Positions 46,588 through 55,304 of a stretch of 64,000 bases of DNA are shown here, piece by piece. The notes beneath the pieces were generated by a model. That model was not told where the DNA came from and ran no database searches. It saw only the letters and a program-made list of their open reading frames with translations. The position numbers and the translations under genes were made by a program. How positions within the stretch are numbered: the stretch's first letter is position 1; each line of letters begins with the position of its first letter. The DNA comes from an uncultured Verrucomicrobiota bacterium (GTDB taxonomy: Bacteria; Verrucomicrobiota; Verrucomicrobiia; Limisphaerales; CAIQOK01). The DNA lies in contig CAIQOK010000021.1 in NCBI GenBank assembly GCA_903873415.1, forward strand, positions 1-64,000, written 5' to 3'.

Positions 46588-48297
46588 TCACCAGAAAATG
46601 ATGTTTAGGGTGACGGTCACGATTAGCACCAGGATGCCGACGGTGACGGGTTGTTGGTACCACGGTTCGTGGGCGGTTTCCGGCTTGGGTGTCAGCGAGT
46701 AGACAAGCCCTTTAAGTTCTTCGTCACTCTTGGTCCGTTTGGTGGCCAGCGAAATCAGGATGGTCAGCGCAAAGCAGGTGGTCCAAGCTACGATGGCCAT
46801 GGTGAAGTTCTGGGCCATCTCGCTGTTGAACGGAAAATGTTGCGCTATCCAGCCGCCTTTGATCCCAACTTCCGTGCCGTTGGTGTGAGCCAGTCCGTGG
46901 AAGAGGGCGGCTCCTGCGGTGCCGCCCAGCAGGCCGAAGAATGCGCCGTGTCCGGTTGCCCGTTTCCAGAACATCCCCAGCAGGAAGGTGGCAAAGAGCG
47001 GGGCGTTGACGAATCCGAACACCAGTTGGAGCATGTCCATGATGTTGTTGAACTTTGAGGCCAAGTAGGCGCAGCCGACGCTGATCACGATGCCGAAAAC
47101 AGTCGCCCAGCGCCCCATCCACAAATAGTGATGGTCGGATTTTTTTTGGGCGATGTAGCTCTGATAAATGTCGTAGGTCCAAACTGTGTTGAAGGCCGTC
47201 ACGTTGCCGGCCATGCCGGACATGAAGGAGGCCATTAAGGCGGTGAAGCCGACGCCCAAGAGTCCGGTTGGGAAGTATTTCGCCAGCAGGGTCGGGATTG
47301 TCATGTTGTAGTCGGGCGTGCCGTCCTTGCCGAGCGGAAGGAATTGGTTGCCGCTGGCAAAATGCAGGGCGATGGCGATCATGCCCGGCAGAATCACCAG
47401 GGCGGGGAAGAGCATTTTGGGGATGGCGGCGATAAGGGGGGTGCGGCGTGCGGCGGACATAGAGTTGGCGGCCATGGCCCGCTGCACCACGAGGAAGTCG
47501 GTGCACCAATAGCCGAAGGAGAGCACGAAGCCCAAGCCCGCAACCATCGTGAACCAGTCCGCCCCCATCGGGTTTTCCTTGTAACCACCCATGTGGGCCC
47601 AGGATTGCGTCCAGGTGCCGGCGGCATAACCCTGACTGGTGGCAACGGGGATGAGCTTGGCCTTCAGCGCGGTCCAGCCGCCCACATCCCTCAGAGCCAG
47701 GAACACCAGCGGGGCGAAGCCGAAAACAATCATAAAAAACTGCAGCACCTCGTTGTAGATGGCCGAGGTGAGGCCCCCCAGAAAGATGTAAACCAGCACG
47801 ATGACGGCGGAGATGGCGATGCTGTAGTTGTAGTTCCAGCCCAGGAGGAGTTCGAGCAATTTTGCCAGCGCGTGCAGCGAGATGCCCGACGAAAACACGG
47901 TCATCACTGCGAACGAGACCGCGTTGAATCCGCGCGTTTTTTCGTCGAACCGGAGCTTGAGATATTCGGGAACCGAGCGGGCTTTGGAGCCGTAATAGAA
48001 CGGCATCATGAAAATCGCCAGAAACACCATCGCCGGAATCGCCCCCACCCAATAGAAGTGGCTGGTCATGATGCCGTATTTGGCGCCCGAGGCGGCCATG
48101 CCGATGACTTCCTGCGCGCCGAGGTTGGCGGAGAGAAATGCCAGACCGGTGACCCAAGCCGGAATCGAGCGGCCGGAGAGGAAAAAGTCGCTGCTTCCCT
48201 TCATGTAGCGCTTGAGCCCCCAGCCTATGCCGATGACGAAGCCGAAATAGATGAGCAGGATGGAATAATCGATTCCGCCGAGATGTATTTGCTGCAT
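46588..48297 (-). CDS. sodium:solute symporter (SSS family, SglT-like)
   Basis: A 569-aa transporter with about 13-14 transmembrane helices. It begins with GIDYSILLIYFGFVIGIGW and continues with SSDFFLSGRSIPAWVTGLAFLSAN, a typical SSS sodium-site region, and GFGYWCTDFLVVQRAMAA-type segments in the middle. The family takes up sugars, myo-inositol, sialic acid or similar solutes with sodium. SglT-like members of this length often carry galactose or N-acetyl sugars, which would fit the GH110/GH101-like cluster, but that is inference. It is followed by the small membrane gene at 46330. Confidence 0.85.
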   Translation of the reverse strand: MQQIHLGGIDYSILLIYFGFVIGIGWGLKRYMKGSSDFFLSGRSIPAWVTGLAFLSANLGAQEVIGMAASGAKYGIMTSHFYWVGAIPAMVFLAIFMMPFYYGSKARSVPEYLKLRFDEKTRGFNAVSFAVMTVFSSGISLHALAKLLELLLGWNYNYSIAISAVIVLVYIFLGGLTSAIYNEVLQFFMIVFGFAPLVFLALRDVGGWTALKAKLIPVATSQGYAAGTWTQSWAHMGGYKENPMGADWFTMVAGLGFVLSFGYWCTDFLVVQRAMAANSMSAARRTPLIAAIPKMLFPALVILPGMIAIALHFASGNQFLPLGKDGTPDYNMTIPTLLAKYFPTGLLGVGFTALMASFMSGMAGNVTAFNTVWTYDIYQSYIAQKKSDHHYLWMGRWATVFGIVISVGCAYLASKFNNIMDMLQLVFGFVNAPLFATFLLGMFWKRATGHGAFFGLLGGTAGAALFHGLAHTNGTEVGIKGGWIAQHFPFNSEMAQNFTMAIVAWTTCFALTILISLATKRTKSDEELKGLVYSLTPKPETAHEPWYQQPVTVGILVLIVTVTLNIIFW

Positions 48298-48641
48298 AGT
48301 TGTCAGATGTTTTATTCCCCGTCGTTGCCAACTGCCACGGAGGCTTTGGCTTAGCCGCGGAGCACCGGGTGGTTTCAGGCGATAAAACCAGACTTTTCAA
48401 AGCGTTGCCAGAAAAAAATGAGCGCCAACACGCACTCCGGCCTTCTGGTGCTCGGGCTGCATCAGGAACTTCGCGCCGTATGGAATTCAGCGGAGTACGC
48501 ACGGCGAGGTGATTGGGTTTGGTTTTCAGGCCGCGGCGGAAGTAGGCCCCATGCAATCCACCAAAATGCTGTATGTCAAGACGGGGGGCTGGCACAGGAG
48601 TTTTATGCCGATATGCAATCTTTGGTCCAGTGTTCTTCCTT
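48298..48641. other. intergenic stretch upstream of the symporter
   Basis: No credible gene and no strong promoter I can point to. It precedes repeat B and repeat A and probably carries the symporter promoter on the reverse strand. Confidence 0.4.
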
Positions 48642-48743
48642 GAACCTAAAAACCGCACTTGGGATCAACCGCGGATCTCCGACCACCCGAAACCACCCTT
48701 GAGATAAAACTGAAGTAACCATGAAGAGTTGTATGAGGCGGAG
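48642..48743 (+). repeat. dispersed repeat B, long copy 2
   Basis: Aligns with 39361-39464 along its length: GAACCTAAAAACCGCACTTG, ATCAACCGCGGATCTCCGAC, TTGAGATAAAACTGAAGTAA and ATGAAGAGTTGTATGAGG. The first part also occurs at 2917. Confidence 0.75.
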
Positions 48744-48811
48744 GAATCGGAACCCTTTTTCTAAATACCTGGTCCTCATGAACTTGAGGGTCGATTTGGC
48801 TCGGGGGCGCG

Positions 48812-48853
48812 AGGTTCACCATGAAGCGCATGGAGGGCATGAAGGGGGGAATG
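48812..48853 (+). repeat. dispersed repeat A, copy 2
   Basis: About 42 bp around GAAGCGCATGGAGGGCATGA, the match of 2749-2788. It abuts the transposase relic that follows. Confidence 0.7.
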
Positions 48854-48854
48854 A

Positions 48855-49115
48855 ATGATTTTCCTGTGGCGAAAACCTTACACACGCCGCGGATTCATCC
48901 ACGTGCATTTCCCAGAACTGATCCTGCGGGCCAGGATTGGTCGGATTGAGCATGCGGACGATGACGATGCGCCGTTCCCGGCTCCAACCTTGCAATCGCA
49001 CGGTTGTCCCGGCCAACGGCTTGCGGGTCGTTGGGTGCGCCCAGAGTTTTTCTATCGCCGGTTGCCAGTCGGTCGCGCTCACGGTGCCGCCCGGCCGCCA
49101 AGCTGTGCCGAGGTG
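48855..49115 (-). pseudogene. transposase relic, possibly IS1380-like
   Basis: About 85 codons on the reverse strand with TDWQPAIEKLWAHPTTRKPL, LQGWSRERRIVIVRMLN and QDQFWEMHVDES. The 'WSRERRIVIVR' core resembles the middle of IS1380-type transposases, where a WxRxRRVVV segment is common. There is no start, no DDE triad and no terminal repeats; the reading ends where repeat A begins. Assignment rests on this short motif, so the family is uncertain, but the coding-like composition supports a decayed gene. Confidence 0.4.
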
Positions 49116-49565
49116 CGCGGCGTTTACGCCGCTTCATCGTCCTTATGGGTTTGATATTCTCATGGGTCGCAGGCGGGGTCTGCATTGAAGCGGCCTGAAG
49201 GCCTCGCTCCGCGGGTTTTAAGCGGGAGCCGGCTTTTTGTCAGCCAAGAAAAGGCTGAAATAGAATGGGATAACAGGTTCACTTAAAAATCTCATCCTAC
49301 CCTTTACCCGCCAAGTGAATCGAAACCAGCGGTGCCAAAGGGCTCGTCGCCCCCGATTTTACTCGCCCATCCACTTCTTGACCACCACGTCAATTGCGGA
49401 GATTAGGTTGAGGCGGAGCATGCGTTTTGAGCACCTGCTGGTGACTGCGAAGATTTTTCACATTCAGATTCTTGCAGGTGAACATAGGAGGGTGCCAGCC
49501 GGCCTTTTCGTTTGAACTCCGGTTGGGTTGTAGGGCGAAAGCGGATGGGTGGCGGCGGGCGGCTC
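49116..49565. other. 450-bp intergenic stretch with small hairpins
   Basis: It opens with a 6-bp hairpin GCGGCG-ttta-CGCCGC at 49117-49132. A GGCC-rich palindrome lies near 49190. No gene is supported. Confidence 0.5.
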
Positions 49566-51620
49566 TCAGCGTCCGTTTCTGGGATTCGGGGAGTTGTTGT
49601 TATCCGGCCTATGCTGATTCTGATTTGGATTGGCGGGTCCGCCTGGTTGCGTGGCGGGCGTTGGGTGGACCGGTGCGATTGGCGGGCGCGGCGCGGGCGC
49701 CATGATTGGCTCAGTAACATGCTGGGCGGCAGGTCGTTCTAAATTTTGTCGGGGTATGGGCGCGGTCCATTGCGGTTGCGGCCGGAGTTGATTGGCCGGT
49801 GCGGTGACGGAAGGTGCCGACGGATTTATTTTGGCAGCCGGGGCAAGGGAAGGGGTCGTGGGCTGTTGCTGCGATTGCCAGTTGCGGGTGTTCTGCGGGA
49901 CAAAGACCCGTTGCTCAGGCCAGACTTTTTGTCGAGGCGGGGTGGTCCGCAGCGGGGCGGTCACTTCGGGTTGCCGTGCCGTTGTGGCGTTGTTTACCGG
50001 CGGTTGGTCGACGGTCAAACCCGAACGATGCTCTGAGTCAGCGGAGGTTTCATGGAATGAGGCGGGACTCAGAGGGGGGTGTTTGGAAATCCGCTCTGCG
50101 GGGTGCGCCAAGTTGGGGCTGGATTCAATCCTGCCGGACGCGGGTTTGGGTGCGGATCCGGGGTTGACCGCAGGCGAAGGGTTGTTGGCTGGAGCGGGGG
50201 CGAAAGTCTTAAATAGAGGCACCGTCTCGCTGCGGTGACTGGGGCGGGTTGAAACCGGATGCTTGACACCCGAGTCAAAGAGCGACCCGCTGCCTGTGAA
50301 TCCTGATCCTGATCGGGCTGGGCTGCTGTTAGGAGGTGCTGGTTTTATCCCGCCGCCCACCCAGACGCTCTGGTGCGTGGCTGAGGGTTGGGGCAGGTTT
50401 GGCCTGAAGGCGGTGATTGATCGTCCGCCAGACTGGGTTTGTTGGATTCGAGTGGCTTTGGCTAAGTCCGTGGTTTCATGCACCCGCACCGGGCGAAGAT
50501 CCCCACGGGTCTTGGCAATGATGTGTTCGGCTGGCAGGCCCCTGTGGATTTTTTCATGATTTCGGCCTTCCACAATTTGATGGCTGACCACGGTGCGGCT
50601 GTAAATTGCCACAGCCTCATGTGCCGGCAGGCGATGCTGCCATGGGTGTGGACTGCAAACGTCTCCAATCGCGACAAAGTTGAACCAGCCGACACCCAAG
50701 CCAAAGGTGAAATCCCACCCCACCGGGTGACCCCAGAAAGTGAAGCCCAGCCCGGGCCGGAAACAGGCCGTTGGCGGGAGCGGCGCCCAACCGCAGTAGG
50801 CATCGTTGTAGCGCCAAGTCACCCAGGACGGTCCCCAAACCGTGTCGGGTGCCCAGCACCATCCCCACCGGTTGTGGCGAAACCATCTGCCATAGTGGAA
50901 GGGGGCCCAACCCCAAGAATAGCCGGAAGACCAATACCAGCCGCAGTCCGAGTTGACCCAGTGCCCGTGGTCAAAATAGGGTTGCCACCCGCGGTTGACC
51001 GCCATCACAGTCGGTTGCCAGCACAGTCCATAGCCCTCCACATCAATCCAGCTTCCGTAAGGGGACAGGGAATCATAGAAATAGGTGTAGGAAGGGTTTA
51101 TGGATGCCGGAGGGGCGGCGGGATCCTCCACGGCGGCAGTCGTGCTTCCGGCTCCAAGAGGTGCTGCCGCAGGAGGGGGTGGCGGGGCAACCGGCTGGAC
51201 GAGCCTGGGAGCCGGCAAGGTGTTCGTCACGGTGGCGTCGTGCTGCAGCATGGCGGTGATTACGGCGGATGGAACTCCGATGTCTGTCAGATAAATGATC
51301 CGCTGTGAATCCAGCGCAAATTTGTTTGGCGAGTTGGTCACATAGGACAGCATGACGGACTCATCCAAACCGGCTTGAGCCAGCCTGACCACTTCCGCCG
51401 CGGGTTCCAAGGGGGTGATGGGGCTGGCATCGGTTGCCGGCGGGGCGAGAACCTTGCCCGCGGCATTTTCCAAGGAGGCTTGTGCGATCTCGGGAGAGAT
51501 TGCGTTGGTGTCCGGAGCATCCCTTTGGAGCTGCGATTGGGCCAATGAGAGTGAGGAGGGCGATGCCAATTGCAGCAGCGCAAGTCCTAAAACCATTTTT
51601 GCAAAAGCTTTGATTTTCAT
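49566..51620 (-). CDS. exported Tyr/Trp-rich protein (DUF6600-like) with Pro-rich tail
   Basis: A 684-aa exported protein. After the signal peptide (to about residue 28) comes a short helical segment, then a remarkable aromatic repeat region (about 180-330): YFYDSLSPYGSWIDVEGYG, WQPYFDHGHWVNSDCGWYW, WGWAPFHYGRWFRHNRWGWC and GPSWVTWRYNDAYCGWAPL. This matches the YxSW...WxPxxxGxW pattern of DUF6600 proteins. The second half (330-684) is Pro/Ser/Ala-rich and of low complexity. The family is common in Verrucomicrobiota and Acidobacteria; its role is unknown, probably at the cell surface. ATG 51626 is an equally good start; the longer frame to 51764 has no signal peptide. Confidence 0.65.
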   Translation of the reverse strand: MKIKAFAKMVLGLALLQLASPSSLSLAQSQLQRDAPDTNAISPEIAQASLENAAGKVLAPPATDASPITPLEPAAEVVRLAQAGLDESVMLSYVTNSPNKFALDSQRIIYLTDIGVPSAVITAMLQHDATVTNTLPAPRLVQPVAPPPPPAAAPLGAGSTTAAVEDPAAPPASINPSYTYFYDSLSPYGSWIDVEGYGLCWQPTVMAVNRGWQPYFDHGHWVNSDCGWYWSSGYSWGWAPFHYGRWFRHNRWGWCWAPDTVWGPSWVTWRYNDAYCGWAPLPPTACFRPGLGFTFWGHPVGWDFTFGLGVGWFNFVAIGDVCSPHPWQHRLPAHEAVAIYSRTVVSHQIVEGRNHEKIHRGLPAEHIIAKTRGDLRPVRVHETTDLAKATRIQQTQSGGRSITAFRPNLPQPSATHQSVWVGGGIKPAPPNSSPARSGSGFTGSGSLFDSGVKHPVSTRPSHRSETVPLFKTFAPAPANNPSPAVNPGSAPKPASGRIESSPNLAHPAERISKHPPLSPASFHETSADSEHRSGLTVDQPPVNNATTARQPEVTAPLRTTPPRQKVWPEQRVFVPQNTRNWQSQQQPTTPSLAPAAKINPSAPSVTAPANQLRPQPQWTAPIPRQNLERPAAQHVTEPIMAPAPRPPIAPVHPTPATQPGGPANPNQNQHRPDNNNSPNPRNGR

Positions 51621-51854
51621 ACCCATCACCAAGTCAACATAGGCTGTTTGATTTCGAGGTCCAGCCGGTTCGACTCCGGGTGGTTCGGGGCTATTCAACA
51701 TTGGCGTTTGGGATAACACGGCCGATCGTAAAAGGATCTGATGTTTGAAGGGGGCTTTAAGCATCGGTTTTTTTTGGGGGGGAGACGTTGAAAGCCGGTG
51801 GGCGCAGTTTTTTAGGGGGAGTAGGGGGAGGTGTGAAAATGATGGAATTCAGGC

Positions 51855-51882
51855 TTGCCATCCGGAATTGAGCGGCTATTCT
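51855..51882 (+). promoter_or_regulatory. sigma-70-type promoter of rpmB
   Basis: TTGCCA (51855-51860), a 16-bp spacer, then TATTCT (51877-51882), 28 bp before the rpmB start. The match to consensus is moderate; position and orientation are right. Confidence 0.4.
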
Positions 51883-51910
51883 AGTGATCTTTACTTTAGA
51901 AAAGAATTTT

Positions 51911-52192
51911 ATGTCAAGAATCTGTGAATTGACCGGCAAGCGCCCGATGAAGGGCAGCATCATCTGGCGTAGTGGTAAAGCCAAGAAACTTGGCGGTATC
52001 GGAACCCACGTCACCGCCATCACCAAACGTCGCTTTTTCCCCAACCTGCAGCGCGTCAAGGCGCAGTTGCCTAACGGCGAAGTCCGCTACATCCGGGTGA
52101 CTGCCGCCGCTCTGAAAAAGGGGCTGGTGCAGAAAGCGCCCAAGCGCACTTGGAAGAAGGAGCTTGCGGTCAAGCCGACCAAGAAATCCTGA
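51911..52192 (+). CDS. rpmB: 50S ribosomal protein L28
   Basis: A 93-aa ribosomal protein with the L28 opening MSRICELTGKRP, the ITKRRFFPNLQRV core and a Lys-rich tail. L28 is often next to rpmG, which is not seen here. The start is ATG 51911 because upstream residues are not part of the family. A strong terminator follows. Confidence 0.95.
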   Translation: MSRICELTGKRPMKGSIIWRSGKAKKLGGIGTHVTAITKRRFFPNLQRVKAQLPNGEVRYIRVTAAALKKGLVQKAPKRTWKKELAVKPTKKS

Positions 52193-52213
52193 GTTTTGTT
52201 TTTATCCCGCAAG

Positions 52214-52240
52214 AAAGCGAGGCTTCTGCCTCGCTTTTTT
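52214..52240 (+). terminator. rpmB intrinsic terminator
   Basis: AAGCGAGGC / GCCTCGCTT stem (52215-52236) with a TTCT loop and a run of T to 52240. The stem is perfect. In the opposite direction the A-run before the stem gives a T-rich end, so it may also stop transcription of the convergent rmuC gene. Confidence 0.85.
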
Positions 52241-52257
52241 GCTTGGGGGGGCCTTCC

Positions 52258-53625
52258 TCAGCCCGATGACGGGCGCAGGGTGTTGTCCAATGGTTGAAAG
52301 TCGGCCAAGGCTTTTCCGGAGTGGGAGCCCCCCAACTCCGCCAAGCGCTCGCCGGCCGGCCGCACCCTGGTTTGGAAACTGGCCGCCGCGTCATTAAATG
52401 CGGAGTTGGCCCGCTCCAGCCCGGAGCGGATTTTTTCAAAGTGTTCGGTGAACTTGACCATGCGGGAATAAAATTCCCGGGCTGCTTCAGCTATTTTCTG
52501 AGCATTCTCGGTCTGGGCATGCTGCTGCCAACTCACACTCACCGAACGCAGCAGCGCGATGAGCGACGCGGGGGTGGCCAGTAAAATCCGCTTCTCCGCC
52601 GCCCACACAATCAGGTCCTGGTCCCCTTCCAACGCGGCGCTGAAGAGCGATTCCGCCGGAACGAAGAGCACCACATAATCCAGCGCGTTTGGGAACCGCC
52701 GCGGGTAATCGCGCTCGGCCAAGGCCTTGATGGTGCCTTTAAGCTTGGCGGCATGTGCCGCGATCGATTTGCTCCGCGTGCCCGGGTCCGCCGTTTCCAG
52801 GGCATGGAGAAAATCCAGATCCGGCACCTTGGCGTCGACGATGATGAACCGGTCTCCGGGCAGGCGTACGATCAGATCGGGCCGGTCGTCACCGGACTGG
52901 GTTTGTTCGGTAAAGTCGCACAAGGCGCTCATGCCCGCCGCCTCAACCACCCGGCGGAGGGTTTCCTCGCCCCATTTGCCGCGCGCTTGGTTTGACTTCA
53001 GGACGGAGCGGAACTGGGCTGTCTCGGTCGCGAGGGTTTGGTTGGACTGGGCCAGGGTTTCCAAATGCTTTTTCACTTCTCCCAGTGCCGAAGACTGGCT
53101 TGTCTCGCTCTGCTGGAGCCTTTGTTGGTAGGTGTCGAGTTGCTGTTTAAGGGGTTCGATCAGGCCTTTGATGGCTTCCTGCCGCTGGGCGAGATCGCCT
53201 TTGGCGTTCTCCTGAAATTTGGCAAAGCTCTGTTCGGCCAGCCGGATAAAGTCCGGGGTGGTTTGTTTGAGGGCATCGGCGCTCAGGGCCTTGAATGTGA
53301 CGCAGAGGTCGGAGAGGGCTTTTTCCTGGGCGGCTTTGGCATCGCGCTGCGAGTTTTCATGCAGTTGCCGCTGCTCGGCCAGCAGATGTTGGGCGGCAGC
53401 CTCGTTGGCCAGCGCGGTGGCCAGGGATGTTTTTGTCGCTGAAAGCTGCTCGCGGGACCGGGTGGTTTCCGTTTCACGCAGCGACAGTTGCTGGCGCAGT
53501 TCGTTTTCCACTCTCAAGTCCGCCGCCGCGGGTCCCTGCCGCCGCAAACCCAGCAGCCAGCCCAGAGTCATTCCCACCCCGCCGCCCAGAGCGAGGCCGA
53601 TCAGCAAACAGATGGTTCCAGACAT
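52258..53625 (-). CDS. rmuC: DNA recombination protein RmuC
   Basis: A 455-aa protein: an N-terminal transmembrane anchor (LLIGLALGGGVGMTLGWLLG), a long coiled coil (about 40-190) and the RmuC nuclease-like core (about 210-400) with RGKWGEETLRRVVEAAGM, DLIVRLPGDRFIIVDAKVP and YVVLFVPAESLFSAAL. RmuC limits DNA inversions at small inverted repeats in E. coli. The organisation is typical for the family. It is convergent with rpmB. Confidence 0.92.
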   Translation of the reverse strand: MSGTICLLIGLALGGGVGMTLGWLLGLRRQGPAAADLRVENELRQQLSLRETETTRSREQLSATKTSLATALANEAAAQHLLAEQRQLHENSQRDAKAAQEKALSDLCVTFKALSADALKQTTPDFIRLAEQSFAKFQENAKGDLAQRQEAIKGLIEPLKQQLDTYQQRLQQSETSQSSALGEVKKHLETLAQSNQTLATETAQFRSVLKSNQARGKWGEETLRRVVEAAGMSALCDFTEQTQSGDDRPDLIVRLPGDRFIIVDAKVPDLDFLHALETADPGTRSKSIAAHAAKLKGTIKALAERDYPRRFPNALDYVVLFVPAESLFSAALEGDQDLIVWAAEKRILLATPASLIALLRSVSVSWQQHAQTENAQKIAEAAREFYSRMVKFTEHFEKIRSGLERANSAFNDAAASFQTRVRPAGERLAELGGSHSGKALADFQPLDNTLRPSSG

Positions 53626-53764
53626 TGTTTTATTGGTTCAGATCAAAGGTCAAAAGATTCCTTGAGTCAATAGCCCAAGCTGCAACTCTAGGCTTCAATT
53701 CCGCCCATCGCGGAAACAGTTGCGGTGGCCTCCAATCCGCTTTGAGCACAGGGGCCTGAGGAAA

Positions 53765-54148
53765 TTAGAAATGGGCCACCACTTCGATCTCCACCTTGGC
53801 GCCCTTGGGCAGGGCGGCGACCTGCACGGTGGAACGGGCTGGAAAGTGCGCGGTGAAGTGTCCGGCATAGACCTCGTTCATGCCGCTAAAGTCAGCCAGA
53901 TCTGTGAGAAACACCGTGCTTTTGACGACGTGGGCGAACGTGAGGTTCTGGTCGTCGAGGATGGCTTTGATGTTTTGCAGGACGCGCTCGGTTTGAACCC
54001 GAATATCGCCCGGGACGAGTTGTCCGTCCTGCGGGTCAACCGGGATTTGGCCGGCGCAAAATAGCAAATTTCCGGTGCGCACCGCATGGCTGTAGGGTCC
54101 AAGGGCGGCCGGGGAGTTGGCGGGGTTGATGATGGTTTTGGTCGCCAT
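53765..54148 (-). CDS. ridA: RidA-family enamine/imine deaminase
   Basis: A 127-aa RidA protein, of the usual length, with GPYSHAVRTGNLLFCAGQIP, the active-site Arg in PARSTVQVAALPKGAKVEIE and the terminal AHF. RidA hydrolyses reactive 2-aminoacrylate and related imines made by PLP enzymes. It follows rmuC at 139 bp upstream in the same direction and is likely separate. Confidence 0.92.
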   Translation of the reverse strand: MATKTIINPANSPAALGPYSHAVRTGNLLFCAGQIPVDPQDGQLVPGDIRVQTERVLQNIKAILDDQNLTFAHVVKSTVFLTDLADFSGMNEVYAGHFTAHFPARSTVQVAALPKGAKVEIEVVAHF

Positions 54149-54382
54149 AAACAGTGCTCAAGGTCTAGCGGCTTTGATGCCCAGGGTCAAGGCTGCCCAC
54201 CGGGTCGGCGGAGGTGCCGGAGCGGGGGTGGCTCTTTGTGTTTCGGGGTGGACTGGGTTTAGGCAAAGCAGATCGTTGCAAAAGGGGTGCGTGTAAATCC
54301 ATAAAAAACTTGATATCCAGTCTGCCGGGAATTAAAACAACCAAGAGCCGCAGATTTGAATCCATAAAACGTCTGATTTCAC

Positions 54383-55129
54383 ATGAAACGTCACCTTTCA
54401 ACTATATGGGTACTTTTCGTTTTATGCGCTTTGGGTGCCGTGTTTCCGGCAGTGGCCGAAACCTCCACCAACAGCACTTGGACCGGCAGCAGCGCCGTCG
54501 GGCTCACCCTGACCCGAGGGAACAGCAAAACCGCACTGGCCAATCTGAGCCTTCAGGCAAAAGACAAATGGAGCAAGAACGAGCTGCTTCTGGGCAGCAG
54601 CCTCACCTACGGTGAAAACGCGGGAACGGAAACCACCGAGGCGGTCGATGCCAACGGTCAGTACAACCGCCTTTTCGACGAGCGCTTGTACGGGGGATTG
54701 AAGCTGGACGTTTTTCACGATGGCATTGCCGACCTGAAATACCGCATCACAATTGCCCCGGTGGCCGGTTATTATTTCGTGAAAAACGCCAACACAACAC
54801 TCAACGCTGAAGCCGGTCCGGCTTATATTTATACCGATCAGGGGCGGGGGGTGAATGAGACCAGAAATGGCTATCCGACGGTCCGCTTGGCAGAGCGTCT
54901 GGATCAGAAACTTAGCGGATCGGCAAAACTCTGGGAGTCTTTGGAATATTTGCCCAAGGTTCAGGAGTTGGCGAATTATCTCGTGAATTTCGAGTTGGGA
55001 GTTGATGCGGCGGTCACCAAGCAAATCAGCCTTCGCACGACTCTGCAGGATTATTACAACAGCCGTCCGGCCGCCGGCCGGTTTAACAACGATGTTCGGT
55101 TGATTGCCGGAGTGGCTTATAATTTCTAG
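54383..55129 (+). CDS. DUF481 outer-membrane beta-barrel protein
   Basis: A 248-aa protein with a signal peptide (cleavage after AVAE or nearby) and the DUF481 (putative salt-induced outer-membrane protein) pattern: SSAVGLTLTRGNSKTALANL, YGGLKLDVFHDGIADLKYR and terminal VRLIAGVAYNF, whose final aromatic is typical for barrel strands. Its pore or receptor function is unknown. Confidence 0.82.
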   Translation: MKRHLSTIWVLFVLCALGAVFPAVAETSTNSTWTGSSAVGLTLTRGNSKTALANLSLQAKDKWSKNELLLGSSLTYGENAGTETTEAVDANGQYNRLFDERLYGGLKLDVFHDGIADLKYRITIAPVAGYYFVKNANTTLNAEAGPAYIYTDQGRGVNETRNGYPTVRLAERLDQKLSGSAKLWESLEYLPKVQELANYLVNFELGVDAAVTKQISLRTTLQDYYNSRPAAGRFNNDVRLIAGVAYNF

Positions 55130-55178
55130 ACCGTTCCGCGGAAAACCGGTGCACCCGCTCCGCAGGGGTATTCAGCCT

Positions 55179-55200
55179 TTCAGGAGCCGTCGGCCCTGAA
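55179..55200. other. intergenic hairpin
   Basis: TTCAGG...CCTGAA with an inner GCC/GGC stem. No T run follows, so I list it as a hairpin only; it lies 50 bp after the DUF481 gene. Confidence 0.4.
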
Positions 55201-55304
55201 CCTCCCGTGTTCTTGGAGGCGGCTGCTCCGCGGAGTGCCACAATGGGATTTACAAATGAAGTCCGTCTCCTAAGCTTCACCTGAGCTTAATCCGATCCAT
55301 CCAA

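Noticed and set aside
46724-48658. 644-codon reverse frame overlapping the symporter
   Set aside because: Same strand, other frame, His/Arg-rich; the symporter frame has the real transmembrane pattern.
49277-49321. Inverted repeat GGTTCACTT / AAGTGAATC
   Set aside because: A 28-nt loop and a G-T pair make it too weak to call as an operator or terminator.
49350-49440. Reverse-strand stretch ending LNLISAIDVVVKKWMGE
   Set aside because: It reads like the end of a protein, but a stop lies only about 30 codons upstream and no homologous part is visible, so there is not enough to call even a relic.
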